A stretch of DNA of 64,000 nucleotides from Bacillus tuaregi (GTDB lineage: Bacteria > Bacillota > Bacilli > Bacillales > Cytobacillaceae): positions 4,243,111 through 4,307,110 of the forward strand of contig NZ_LT629731.1 in the NCBI RefSeq assembly GCF_900104575.1, in the 5' to 3' direction. Shown here piece after piece: positions 42,512-52,505 of the stretch. The position numbers and the translations under genes are program-made. Positions within the stretch are counted from its first letter, which is position 1. Each line of letters begins with the position of its first letter. The notes below the pieces were generated by a model that saw only the letters and a program-made list of their open reading frames with translations, was not told the origin of the DNA and did no database searches.

Positions 42512-43027
42512 TTAAATAACGAGCATGAAATTATCAATTTTATCTTCAATATCATATTTATCATTTAGGTCTGTATAGTTTTTTAATAGTTTCTGGATTT
42601 CTTCTTTACTCAAAGCATCTAATAAAACATCTTTGAAATCCTGATATTCTTCCTCATCATCTTCCTCAATGTATGTATATTCATCTACATAATCAACTAA
42701 ATCCCATTTTATATACTTTAAAAGTTCCTCTTCGTTATCAAATAAATCCCTGAATCCTACTTTTTCTGCTTGAATTAAAATGTCACCCTCGTTTTCATCA
42801 AAAATAGTTATGGAAAAACCATTATCTTCAAGGTGTTTATATAGTTGGAACGGGGACAGTTCATTGAATTGATTTAATGGGAAATCATATTCATCTACTC
42901 CTGAAACAGTATTCAAACCTACCCGATAGCATCTTCCCTCCTCAGTAATTACAATTTTTTGTCCATGGACTCCATGAATGTATTCTAAAATGAAATCTTT
43001 ACTATCCTTTATTTTAATTTCTTTCAT
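42512..43027 (-). CDS. highly acidic hypothetical protein
   Basis: 171 residues with dense Asp/Glu, especially YIEEDDEEEYQDFKD. ATG behind AAAGGAGG. The charge would suit a DNA mimic (anti-restriction or anti-defence), but there is no family match; inference. Neighbour of tnsD in the same direction, with a 613-base gap. Confidence 0.5.
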   Translation of the reverse strand: MKEIKIKDSKDFILEYIHGVHGQKIVITEEGRCYRVGLNTVSGVDEYDFPLNQFNELSPFQLYKHLEDNGFSITIFDENEGDILIQAEKVGFRDLFDNEEELLKYIKWDLVDYVDEYTYIEEDDEEEYQDFKDVLLDALSKEEIQKLLKNYTDLNDKYDIEDKIDNFMLVI

Positions 43028-43640
43028 AATATATCATCCTCCTTTTCTGGCCGTTTACACGGGTGTTCACCTTCCCATCGTGTAACTGTACGTTCGTTCC
43101 CGTATTCCCCTAATGTATAATTAAACGTCCTCCACCTCCTTTTTTTAATGTGGAAAATAACTCCGTATTAGGAACGGAACTGGTTACTTTTTTTATCAAT
43201 TTGTTCACTAAGTTAGTTGTATCATAAATTCCAAAAGACAATATCGATATAAATAGAAATTCTTGATGGGATATTTTCATTTGGCTATTATATTAAATCG
43301 TGAAAATAGTGAAATTAAATATCTTATTATCAATATCTATTTTTATCAGGAAACGCCATTTAAAAGGGGGTTATTTTTAATCCTATACAATCATATAAGG
43401 AAACCCTTAACTAAAATTATAGAGCCAATTCCCCCTACATTTTTCAGTGATTTAATACTAAATAGACTATTGCAATAAGATATTTAGAATTACTATATAT
43501 CAGAACGGATGAAGTAATTTTTGATTAACTAATAATAAAAAAGAGCAAGATAGAAAATTACTTCCTAGTCTTACTCTTCTTTCTTACTGTTATAAAATTT
43601 ACTAACCTAACCATGAAAAATTAAAGCGATATATACCTAT
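43028..43640. other. gene-free stretch behind tnsD
   Basis: 613 bases. Promoter of the acidic protein gene at the left; terminator of the tns operon at 43537-43578 (minus strand AAGAGTAAGA ... TCTTGCTCTTTTTT). No gene supported. Confidence 0.55.
43537..43578 (-). terminator. terminator of the tnsABCD operon
   Basis: Minus strand AAGAGTAAGACTAG / CTATCTTGCTCTTTTTT. Confidence 0.75.
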
Positions 43641-45548
43641 TTAACGAACCCATAGGCACAAGTTATTCTTCTCAATAATTAATTTTATTGCTTCTTCCTG
43701 AAGGTCTTTCTGGAAGTTTTCCCTAATCCCCGCCTTTCGATATATTCTCCATAAAGATAAATCCTGACCGTCTTTCTCTAACTCTTGTACTGCCCATTGT
43801 AACCTTCTAATTTGAAAATCCTTAATACTCTCAGTTTTGTCATTCAAATACGCTTTTGTCATTGGTAGTTTATCAAGGTGTTTTTCCAATAATGGTCTAA
43901 TTCCAATTCTACTACCTACTGAACTTATCGTAATACGTACGGGCTTCCCGACAGTCAACATATCATTGACTGCAATTCTTACATTTTCGTAAATTTCCTC
44001 GTCCCGTTGCTCCCAGTCAACCCTATGATTATCGTTGACTGTTGATTTTATTTTAGGGGAGTTTCGATTCAACCAGTTCCTATCATTTCGGTACAGCCAT
44101 GTAAACACTCTATTGTTAAGTTGGCGTAATTCTGTTTTACTGCTGTGCGGATACTGTTTTATTAAATTCAGCCATTCTCTTCTGAAACTTTCTTTCTTCT
44201 CAACAGAAGAATCTTCCTCATTGATATTTACAATTTTTTGATCTTCCCCACCTCTTTTTAACCAGTATGTTTTCAAATCTAATTTCTTCGCATATTTTTT
44301 GACTGTGGCTGGGTCTACAGCCAATTGCCTTGCCGTTTCCCTTAAACTTAGTCTTTGATTAGTAAGTTTCTTTAATTTGTTTTCCCATACAGAGCCAAAA
44401 TGCTTAATCTTTGTTATTTTATATCTGTCTTTTTCTTCACGATCAGGGCCCGTTCTGAGGTAAACAAAGCCGCAATCACATATAAAAACACCAATAGGAC
44501 TTTTACTATCTGCACCATACTTTAATTCCATATCGTTAATCACAGGTTTTAAATAATGGCTAGCAGCAGAATTCAAACATGGCCATGGTCTCTCTCCAAA
44601 GGGCTTGTACTCAATTTTTTTATTAAAAATATGTGAAGGAGAAATCCCCAAAAAATGTGTAAATAAAAGATGTCTGATAGGATGGCTTGATTTATTGTTT
44701 CTCCGAATCATTTCATATAGCCAATTACTATTACTATTGAAATCAATGTCGGATTGAACCATTTTTAAAAATCTATGACCATAGAAATTCACGAATGATT
44801 CTAACAACTCCTTTTGTTTTATCCTACCGTTTATATTTGCAATCCCAAGTTCTTTTAGCCTATTGATATACTGTCCTTTAAACCACTTTAATGATTTATT
44901 TTCCATTTTGTTATTTAACAGATAATCAATATCCTGTGCAATATTGATTGCCTTATCCATGATATTGTCAGGGTAATTTAACTTAGGGTAATTTATTTTG
45001 CAAGTTTCTGGAGTGGCTAATCTATAATCATGTTTGTTATAACCCCTAACAGGGACTTGGCTATCATAAAGCGGGGTGTTATGCTCTGGACAAACAAGAA
45101 CTCCCGGTATTTGATGAATTCTATGCCAATACATTTCTCCAAGATTATACATCTCCTCATCGGCACATTTGGGGCAAAATTTAAAGTACTGATTAAACTT
45201 AACTGAACTTGCCATCAAACCAATTCTATTGTAAATACTGCCCCCCTTGTCCCCAATCATAGATTCCTTAACTTTAGCAGCATGTTCAGAAGGCAGGAAA
45301 GCAGCGTAGAATGGATACAGTGTATGATTTGCAATTAAGTATTCTGGCGTATAATGATGGCCAACAGGAAGGTTTTCCATAATACGATAGATATGAGAAG
45401 GCAAGTCCATTATTGCTGTAATACTGTCCGTACCGTATATATCCTTTTGTGTGGCTTTAATACTGACGTTTCCACTACGAACGTGGTATCTCGCCAAAAC
45501 GCTATATAAAAGTTCATCTTTATACGGTACTGGAAAGAAGGTCATCAT
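43641..45548 (-). CDS. tnsD: TnsD (TniQ-family) target selector for glmS
   Basis: 635 residues, long form. Binds attTn7 inside the end of glmS and recruits TnsC. Zinc finger C125-x2-C128 (FCPKCADEE) and C153, H156 (VCPEHNTPLYD), nearly the same numbering as recalled for Tn7 TnsD. Further HTH segment at LSLRETARQLAVDPATVKKYAKKL. Six bases behind tnsC, last gene of the operon. The position of the whole element 22 bases from glmS fits its role. A relic of a related tnsD occurs in both E copies. Confidence 0.92.
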   Translation of the reverse strand: MMTFFPVPYKDELLYSVLARYHVRSGNVSIKATQKDIYGTDSITAIMDLPSHIYRIMENLPVGHHYTPEYLIANHTLYPFYAAFLPSEHAAKVKESMIGDKGGSIYNRIGLMASSVKFNQYFKFCPKCADEEMYNLGEMYWHRIHQIPGVLVCPEHNTPLYDSQVPVRGYNKHDYRLATPETCKINYPKLNYPDNIMDKAINIAQDIDYLLNNKMENKSLKWFKGQYINRLKELGIANINGRIKQKELLESFVNFYGHRFLKMVQSDIDFNSNSNWLYEMIRRNNKSSHPIRHLLFTHFLGISPSHIFNKKIEYKPFGERPWPCLNSAASHYLKPVINDMELKYGADSKSPIGVFICDCGFVYLRTGPDREEKDRYKITKIKHFGSVWENKLKKLTNQRLSLRETARQLAVDPATVKKYAKKLDLKTYWLKRGGEDQKIVNINEEDSSVEKKESFRREWLNLIKQYPHSSKTELRQLNNRVFTWLYRNDRNWLNRNSPKIKSTVNDNHRVDWEQRDEEIYENVRIAVNDMLTVGKPVRITISSVGSRIGIRPLLEKHLDKLPMTKAYLNDKTESIKDFQIRRLQWAVQELEKDGQDLSLWRIYRKAGIRENFQKDLQEEAIKLIIEKNNLCLWVR

Positions 45549-45554
45549 TTCACA

Positions 45555-47207
45555 TCACCCTGTCTGACCGAAATCGTATTCATAACTCTTGATAAAACCC
45601 CCATTACCAAGACCTTCATAGGCTGTTTTGTTTTCCTTACGACATTCAACAACTAAGGTCCTTATATCATTCTCTACAGAAGATTCTTCTTTCTTTCGTT
45701 TTTTATTTCGTTTAGTTGAAGCGGATATACCCTGTATGGTCTTAACAACCAGTTCGTTGATATCCAAATTCGCCTCTTTTTCAGTAATTTCTTCTACAAC
45801 CTTTTGAACCTCGGTAGGTTCAAAATCCAATTCTATAAGTTTCAAAATTGCCTTTTCTTTTATTGAAATACTCATTTCTTGTTCTTTTTTCTTTTGTGTT
45901 CTTTTTATTGCCTCCATCTTCATTTGCAAATCAACAGAAGCCCTTTCTTTTTCCATAAATCCTAAAAAATCTACGTCCACTGTACTGATATCTTCAAACT
46001 TTGCAATCTTACTAATGTTGCCCGACTTCAAAGCCTGAATCATTGGCCTAACAAGTTGCAAATGCTTACTAGCCACCTGACTAATTGTTTCTGGCATTAT
46101 TTCTTCTCTTTCCATCATAATGGCCTCAATTTGAGCCATGGCATAAAGTTTTACAGCGATATCAATAATACCTTGGCTTTCCTCATACAGGATATTTTTA
46201 AAATCATCCGTTAAAGGAATCTGTTTTCTTGTCCATTGATAGCCCCAAAGAGCATTAATCAATAAATCCCAGTTTTGGTCGTTTTTCAACCTATCCCAAA
46301 TCATATCCCCTTGACCACTTCCCCGTCTTGCCTGTCTAAATTCGCTTTGCAAAATAGACAATCCAGCGGGTGTTCCTACTAAAATAACTGGAACTCCAAT
46401 TGTATTAACTAGTGTTACAAAAAAGTTCAGCATCTTCTGATCCCCACCACTTTTGGCTTTACTTAAATGCTGAATCTCGTCTATAACTAAAACGCCCAGC
46501 CCTGTGTTTCTCGCTATTTGAGACATAATCACCAACATATCATTTATAGTTTTTCTACCTAGGCCAAATTTTTTATGATACTCTGTTCCTAATAAATCGT
46601 CTACCTTACGGAAAAATTCCAAGGCTAGTCCTCTCAAGGAAGAATCAAATGGGCAATCAAGTTTAAGCCATACAAGTTGATACATACTGAAATTTACTCC
46701 ATTATAGTCTTTATGAACAATGACTTGAGGGTATAAAGATAAAATCCTATTTAAAGCCGTTGTTTTTCCCATGCCACTTACACCGATTATCGTAAATCCT
46801 GCTGCTGTTGTTCTAAAAACACTATTATTGCTTAATTCACTTTGCAATCCGTTGATATTTCGATGCCCTTCCTGCAAGCCCTGTGCATATCCGGTTCGAA
46901 AAGGATTTCTTGCCAAATATCCCTGCCGAATAACTCTGGAAATTCTACTTTCCAAATCCAAGTGTATCCATAACGGCTGAAAACATTGGAATAATCTTTG
47001 TACCAAATGAATGCGATAATGTTTATCTAGCATTCTTGCTTTTGAATTGTATTCGGCATATATAGCCATTTTTTCAATGGCTTCCTCTGTAGAAAGGATA
47101 GAGGGAAGTGCTTCAATGAAGGGATTCCCTCTATATTCCTCAATAACCTGTTCCCCGTATTCAGCGACAACAGCATCACAACCATTTGGAATGATGACTC
47201 TATTCAT
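45555..47207 (-). CDS. tnsC: TnsC AAA+ transposition regulator
   Basis: 550 residues, matching Tn7 TnsC. Walker A GVSGMGKT at 142-149, Walker B VLVIDEIQ at 239-246, and DMIWDRLKNDQNWD sensor-like region. ATP-dependent matchmaker between TnsD-bound target and TnsAB. The C-terminal 150 residues are charged and helical. Overlaps the end of tnsB by eight bases. Confidence 0.92.
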   Translation of the reverse strand: MNRVIIPNGCDAVVAEYGEQVIEEYRGNPFIEALPSILSTEEAIEKMAIYAEYNSKARMLDKHYRIHLVQRLFQCFQPLWIHLDLESRISRVIRQGYLARNPFRTGYAQGLQEGHRNINGLQSELSNNSVFRTTAAGFTIIGVSGMGKTTALNRILSLYPQVIVHKDYNGVNFSMYQLVWLKLDCPFDSSLRGLALEFFRKVDDLLGTEYHKKFGLGRKTINDMLVIMSQIARNTGLGVLVIDEIQHLSKAKSGGDQKMLNFFVTLVNTIGVPVILVGTPAGLSILQSEFRQARRGSGQGDMIWDRLKNDQNWDLLINALWGYQWTRKQIPLTDDFKNILYEESQGIIDIAVKLYAMAQIEAIMMEREEIMPETISQVASKHLQLVRPMIQALKSGNISKIAKFEDISTVDVDFLGFMEKERASVDLQMKMEAIKRTQKKKEQEMSISIKEKAILKLIELDFEPTEVQKVVEEITEKEANLDINELVVKTIQGISASTKRNKKRKKEESSVENDIRTLVVECRKENKTAYEGLGNGGFIKSYEYDFGQTG

Positions 47208-49350
47208 CTTTTTTATTTAAAGCCTCCTTCTGCTTTCTCAACAACAAATCATACCCTGTATCCCTCATACTTTCAGATTGATTAAAAGGAACAACCTCTG
47301 AGTTTTCTATATTACTTTTATTTAATTCAAAGGCCTCTTCTTCACGTTGAATCATTTTTTCAACAGTACGGTTTTCTCGTATGCTTCCAATCTTGCTTCT
47401 ATTACTGGTTTGATTCGTTTGATTTTGAGATGTTTTCTGTTTAGCCTGATTTACAATTTCCTCGATTTCAGTATTTAAATCAACTTTTGACTGTATTGTC
47501 TTCTCCTTGTGTTGCCTTTCTTTCAGTTTCTCGTATTCTAGCAAATAATCGACTTCTTCAACTACCTTGCCCTTATAACGTTGTTGATGTTCCAATAAAA
47601 AACATTTATCAAAACTCAAACCATCTTCAGCCCGTAAATATATATAATCCATATTTCTTGGATCATAACTTATTTCAATTTTCCAAGTCCCCCGATTCCG
47701 TGCTTTTTCAAACCACCTTTCCTTTAAGGACTGTTTTGAACCATATAGTAACCCTTTATACGCAATCCCTTTTGCAGTTACAGTAGCCTTGCCCGTTGGC
47801 ATGAGATTAAGTTTTACAATATCTTCTGAAGCATGACGTAACTTTCCAGATTTGTTGTTTATCCCCCATTCCCAAAGTTGTATTGGAATAGACTCTATGC
47901 CGTCCTCCACCATCATTTCTTCACGCTGATAGTTTGTAAGATAATGTTGATTATTATGATATAAAACACATTTAATAATCACTTGAGTAAACTGGTAAAT
48001 ATCCAATTGTGCTTCCAAACGGTAATCACGATCCCCACGTTCTTTAACAGGCTTTACTGAACCCGGCAGAAAAGCCTTCGTTCTTGTATTGGTCACTCGG
48101 AAATGCTGTTCAATTATTCCCTTTAAATCAGCCCTGTAAGAGGGTGTATTTAGAATTTTTATTCCGAAGTTATTAATTAGGGGCTCAACTTTACTTCCCT
48201 CTAATTCTCCTCGGTCAGCCAAAATAGATTCTGGAAGATGTGCTGCAGGCCACTCATGTTTTTCAATCTCAATTCCGAAGTCCCGACAAAAACTAACTTT
48301 ATCAGAGGCAGCATTAGCCAAAGCCATCATTGCACCAGCCCAAGATGGACCTTCCAATCCAATATATAGACCTACGATCATTCTGCTATAAACATCCATT
48401 ACAGAATAAATTACAGGTCGTCCAATTATCCAATCACGATTAAATCTTGATAACAGGTACAAGTCGCCTACCGTTGCATCAATCTGATAAACTGCACCGG
48501 GACCTAATGCTTCGGTTGTAGACTCCCCAATAATTGCTCTATGATTTTGGTCATAGTTTTTTCGACCTTTTCTTTGGCTGATTTCCTTTTTTATGTCTCT
48601 TTCCTTTTCAAACCAATATCTAAATTGATTTAGTGAAGGTAACTCTCCATAGGATTTTATTACGGGTATTTCTACTTTTCCTTTCACTTTACTGTCCATG
48701 CTAAAATAATCTTTTAACATTAATTCGTAGGTAAGAGTTAGTGATTTTTCAGCAGAGGAGTAATAATGCTTGTTTATAGCAGACCTAAATATTTTTTTAA
48801 TATTTTCATCAATATTTATTCCTTCTCCTGTAACCTGTCCATGCTTTCTAGGCCTTCCTCTTTTTATTTCACTTGCCCTCTTTTCCTTACCCTTACCCCC
48901 ACAGAGATAATAATCAGGTAAAAGGGCATTTTTGGTTTTACCGCGTTGCCAATACTTCTTTAAGTAGCGAATAACTGTACTTTCATGAACATTGTGGACT
49001 TCACATATTTTTAGAATTAATTTTCTCCTTTCTGCTGAGTGGTAAACAAATGGTTCTAACTTCACGATATCCTTTATGATCTCCCAAGCATTGTCACGTA
49101 AGGACAGATGCTTTTCAGGAATATCATTTTCATTTATCAACCGTCTGAAAGGGTCTTTTTCAACAATAACCATGCTACCCTTGTTAAGTCCGTCTTCTAC
49201 TTCTGAAATATTCATTTCATAGGGCAGAGAGATGGAATGAATATTAAAAAAGTACCCATAATCATGTGCTTTATTAAGCCATAATACCCTTTCAACTACT
49301 TTCTCGTTTTCTGACGTAGTAAAGGAAATAAGATTATTCACTACAAGCAT
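47200..49350 (-). CDS. tnsB: TnsB DDE transposase
   Basis: 716 residues. Catalytic triad D291 (YQIDATVG), D379 (ILADRGELEG) and E414 (LKGIIEQHF), with the same 88- and 35-residue spacings as Tn7 TnsB (D273, D361, E396 from memory). N-terminal HTH domains around residues 100-160 and 230-260 would bind the 20-bp end iterons. Cuts and joins the 3' ends. Intact, so 3'-end joining should be possible. GTG/ATG start overlaps tnsA by ten bases. Confidence 0.93.
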   Translation of the reverse strand: MLVVNNLISFTTSENEKVVERVLWLNKAHDYGYFFNIHSISLPYEMNISEVEDGLNKGSMVIVEKDPFRRLINENDIPEKHLSLRDNAWEIIKDIVKLEPFVYHSAERRKLILKICEVHNVHESTVIRYLKKYWQRGKTKNALLPDYYLCGGKGKEKRASEIKRGRPRKHGQVTGEGINIDENIKKIFRSAINKHYYSSAEKSLTLTYELMLKDYFSMDSKVKGKVEIPVIKSYGELPSLNQFRYWFEKERDIKKEISQRKGRKNYDQNHRAIIGESTTEALGPGAVYQIDATVGDLYLLSRFNRDWIIGRPVIYSVMDVYSRMIVGLYIGLEGPSWAGAMMALANAASDKVSFCRDFGIEIEKHEWPAAHLPESILADRGELEGSKVEPLINNFGIKILNTPSYRADLKGIIEQHFRVTNTRTKAFLPGSVKPVKERGDRDYRLEAQLDIYQFTQVIIKCVLYHNNQHYLTNYQREEMMVEDGIESIPIQLWEWGINNKSGKLRHASEDIVKLNLMPTGKATVTAKGIAYKGLLYGSKQSLKERWFEKARNRGTWKIEISYDPRNMDYIYLRAEDGLSFDKCFLLEHQQRYKGKVVEEVDYLLEYEKLKERQHKEKTIQSKVDLNTEIEEIVNQAKQKTSQNQTNQTSNRSKIGSIRENRTVEKMIQREEEAFELNKSNIENSEVVPFNQSESMRDTGYDLLLRKQKEALNKKDE

Positions 49351-50192
49351 TTTCTTTTTGCCTCCTCATGCGTAATTCGTGGCTTTACTTCAATTATTGG
49401 GTTGGATAGATTTACATTAATTTGATTAGTCATATCTATTCCAATCTGTTTTGAAGCAATTAAGAACTTGAACACAAATAACCCTGTACCCGAATCGTTA
49501 TTAAACTCCTTGTCAAAATCAGCAGTTATCTTTCTAACTGAATGCTTGGCATCTATTAATCTTTCTATTAAAGCGTTACCTAAATAAATCAGTTCATCCT
49601 GTGTAAAGCCTCTTTCAGCATATGAAAATAAGGAAGAATGCACCCATTCAATATTTTTTGCAACCACATTAGAAATTTCTTTTTGCGTAACAACTCCCCA
49701 GTCTATTCCTTTTTCCGTCCAATATCGGCGTTCAATTTCTAATCTTTCTAATGTCATTTTCTTCTCAAGTTCCGAAGCCATTTTTATGCTTCTTGCTAAA
49801 TACAAATTAACTCCATCGGCTCTATTTATTGTTATTAAGAAATTAGTACTTAGTGTATATGGGTATCCACTTTCCTTATCTGTAAAAAGTTTAAAATTCA
49901 AATCTGATTTCTGTTGTATAGTATCTTCAAGATCCAATAGGGGAAAATGTTCTCGTATGTCCACAACCGCATCTTCCCACTCCAACATATAAAAGTATCG
50001 AGCCTGCAAATCCGAAAATAAATGATGTACCCTACCACTCTTCCACCCAAGTATTCTTGATACCCGCCCCATAGAAGGAAAATCCTGAATAGTCAACCAC
50101 GGTTTATATTCCTTACCTGCTCCTTGTCCTCGTCCTTCTTTAACAAACCGATTATATTTATTCTCATTCCAAGATTGATTACGTTTTGTCAT
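49341..50192 (-). CDS. tnsA: TnsA endonuclease with altered active site
   Basis: 283 residues, aligned along its whole length with Tn7 TnsA: KEGRGQGAGKEYKPWLT, SGRVHHLFSDLQARYF, VVDIREHFPLL, YTLSTNFLIT, LERLEIERRYW, GVVTQKEI. TnsA normally cuts the 5' ends. The Tn7 catalytic residues E63, D114 and Q131 are replaced here by Q63, N117 and I136; only K132 (K137) and E149 (E154) remain. Codons are CAG and AAT, so no reading error is needed to explain it in the given sequence. First gene of the operon, next to E copy B. Confidence 0.9.
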   Translation of the reverse strand: MTKRNQSWNENKYNRFVKEGRGQGAGKEYKPWLTIQDFPSMGRVSRILGWKSGRVHHLFSDLQARYFYMLEWEDAVVDIREHFPLLDLEDTIQQKSDLNFKLFTDKESGYPYTLSTNFLITINRADGVNLYLARSIKMASELEKKMTLERLEIERRYWTEKGIDWGVVTQKEISNVVAKNIEWVHSSLFSYAERGFTQDELIYLGNALIERLIDAKHSVRKITADFDKEFNNDSGTGLFVFKFLIASKQIGIDMTNQINVNLSNPIIEVKPRITHEEAKRKCL

Positions 50193-50373
50193 ACTCCACT
50201 TCCTCTACTGCATTATGTATCTAGTACTCTAGTGAATTTTTAGTAACTCGATTCTAACGGGCCGGTTAGACACATTCAATATCCCCCAGCAATCTTTTTT
50301 ATGATTTTAAGAGAACATTATTATCATTCTTCTAACACCTAAGATATTTACTGCAAATAAGTTTTTGTAACTA
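50193..50373. other. spacer between tnsA and E copy B
   Basis: 181 bases with the tns promoter. Contains no TnsB-type iterons, so the tns genes have no end of their own on this side; ends with the 13 inner bases of the bounding inverted repeat. Confidence 0.6.
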
Positions 50374-50380
50374 TGTTAAA
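50361..50380. repeat. 20-bp inverted repeat bounding the inner DNA, right copy
   Basis: GTTTTTGTAACTATGTTAAA, exact complement of 12852-12871. Confidence 0.85.
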
Positions 50381-50551
50381 TTAGAATAAAGTTTGCAGAA
50401 ACGAGTAAATACGTCCATCCCTTGCCATATATAGCCTCAAAGGCATTACCCAACTTATTTCATGAGAATAAAGTTTGCACAAAGATTTGCTCGTTTTAAG
50501 TCAGAAATGAAATCAATAAATAATAAAGATAAGAATAAAGTTTGCTTAAAC
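50374..50551. repeat. left end of E, copy B
   Basis: Three spaced GAATAAAGTTTGC sites as in 10662-10839. Confidence 0.8.
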
Positions 50552-50729
50552 ATAGAGGAGAGATCACCAAACAAAGAGAGTAACCTAAACCTCATGAAGG
50601 CACCTTACGGTGACACCTGAACCAAAACCGATTCTTGACTTCTGATTGTTATAGGGTAATGCAGTTCTTTACTACCCTTGGAATACGGTATAATTGCCAT
50701 GTTAATTAGTTATCAAGGGTGGGCATTAA

Positions 50730-51056
50730 ATGATTTACACAATTGTATTGTTTATATTTGCTGGATTTGCAGAGATTGGTGGAGGTTATCTTATCTGGCT
50801 ATGGTTAAGAGAAGGTAAGCCATTTTATTGGGGTGCTTTCGGAGGACTAGCCTTAGCGTTATATGGTATTATTGCCACATTTCAAACATTCCCATTATTC
50901 GGCAGAGTATATGCTGCCTATGGAGGAGTATTTATTGTTCTTTCTGTATTGTGGGGATGGGGGATTGATAAAAGAACACCTGATTTATACGATTGGATAG
51001 GTGCTGGTATATGTTTAGTGGGTGTTTCAGTAATGTTATTTGCACCTCGCCAATAA
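50730..51056 (+). CDS. ynfA: YnfA-family (UPF0060) small membrane protein, copy B
   Basis: Identical in translation to the product of 11018-11344: 108 residues, four membrane helices, [16 protein letters not shown] and [12 protein letters not shown] motifs. Carried by the second E copy, so the host has two copies of this gene from this locus. Confidence 0.85.
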   Translation: MIYTIVLFIFAGFAEIGGGYLIWLWLREGKPFYWGAFGGLALALYGIIATFQTFPLFGRVYAAYGGVFIVLSVLWGWGIDKRTPDLYDWIGAGICLVGVSVMLFAPRQ

Positions 51057-51276
51057 AGTAAAAAGACAAGAATACATTGAAGGGAAATCAACTAACGAAG
51101 GTGTATCCCGAACCGTGTAGGTGTGAGTTTGAAAGAAGGTCTTACGATGTCCACTATCCTCCTAAATCCCTTTTCCCTCTTACTCTTTTTCATTTTTCTA
51201 AAATGGAACTAATTTTTAATAAGTAGAGTTATGTATTTGGGAGACAGGCTTTTCTGTTTATTTTCACCTTTATCAA

Positions 51277-51324
51277 ATAAAATAGAACCGAGAAGAGGTA
51301 TCGTAGATACATTTCCCCGATTCG
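51277..51324 (-). terminator. recurring terminator, copy B
   Basis: Duplicate of 11565-11612. Confidence 0.55.
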
Positions 51325-51714
51325 TTAGACTAATACATCAGCCTAATACATAGTTGGCTCCCTCTTCCCCTGCCTTGGACAGTTACTTAATGTATAAGAG
51401 AGTTGTAAACTTGCAGATACAGATAATCCATTAGTATACCTTACGGTTTCCCTTGTACCACCACAATTCACCTACTTACCACATGACCTATGCCTAATCA
51501 TTTATTTATATATTTATTTATTTTTTATGGGCGAGTGCTTCTTTATGAAGCATGTTATACACTTCTGGACGTGGGCTTCCCTTGATTGAGTTGGTTTGAA
51601 TGCTCTTCAGAGAAAAAGGGGGACGTCCCTTGTGTTGTACTTATGCAGGGATTATCCTCCCCGTAAGGGTAAGCCTGATCCTCTCAGGGAACCTCGTTAA
51701 GACTCAGTTTTATA

Positions 51715-51762
51715 TAAAAAAGCCCTGTAATTATATCCATACTCTGGATACACTCAGGGGGC
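51715..51762 (-). terminator. terminator beside decayed right end, copy B
   Basis: Duplicate of 12003-12050. Confidence 0.65.
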
Positions 51763-51765
51763 TCT

Positions 51766-51829
51766 GTATAAACTTTTTTCTTTATAAACAGATTTTTTCC
51801 CATACTTCAAACTTCAGTTTGGTTTGACA
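51766..51829. repeat. decayed internal right end in E, copy B
   Basis: Duplicate of 12054-12117, ending TTTGACA. Confidence 0.6.
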
Positions 51830-51935
51830 CCCACATATAATGAACACATTTTAAAAGCAATACCACAATCAACATGCATCCTTATCCATTATTTTCACCT
51901 TTGGCTGTGAAAGTAATTCTCAAACCTTCTCCAAA

Positions 51936-51980
51936 TAAAAAAACCGAGAAAAGATATCCTAGATACGTTCCCGATTCGAT
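51936..51980 (-). terminator. recurring terminator, copy B
   Basis: Duplicate of 12224-12268. Confidence 0.65.
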
Positions 51981-52161
51981 AGTCTATATATCAGACTCAT
52001 ACATAGACTGGCTCCCACTTCCCTTTTTTGAAAAATCATTTTCAGATTGTAAGTGGGGGATAAGTGAGACTGACACTTTATTAACAGAAGTTACATAGGA
52101 GACAATAAGAAACCTTACGGTTCACCAATACCACCCAGTTCCCTTGTGATATCCCCGTATA

Positions 52162-52224
52162 GACTTGGCTGTCATACAGTGGTATCCCATGCTCTGGACA
52201 AACAAGAACCCCCGATACCTGATG
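52162..52224 (-). pseudogene. tnsD relic in E, copy B
   Basis: Duplicate of 12450-12512. Confidence 0.85.
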
Positions 52225-52454
52225 ACTCCTCTTACATGACCAATCCCTTATTATTTATATATATTTATTTCATAGGAGAAACCACTTGAAGCATTTTACA
52301 CGTTACAGGGTGTGGGCATTCGTTCATTGAATTAGTTTCGGGTCTGTATACCTTTAGAGAGACATAGGGACATTCCTTTCACCCTACTTACTCAAGGGTT
52401 ACTCTTCCCGTAAGGGAATTCCCTACAGATACCTCATTATGGCCATAAATCCAC

Positions 52455-52502
52455 ATAAAAAACCCCGTTTATACATCCATATACTGGATACACTCACGGG
52501 GC
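52455..52502 (-). terminator. right-end terminator facing glmS, copy B
   Basis: Duplicate of 12743-12790. glmS is transcribed leftward into the element, so this hairpin now serves as the glmS terminator and insulates the cargo. Confidence 0.75.
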
Positions 52503-52505
52503 TTT

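Noticed and set aside
12859..50373. The inner DNA as a transposon with 13-bp terminal repeats
   Set aside because: TAGTTACAAAAAC ends are not followed by a target duplication, there are no internal end iterons, and the tns genes lack an adjacent end of their own; a donor-backbone reading fits better.
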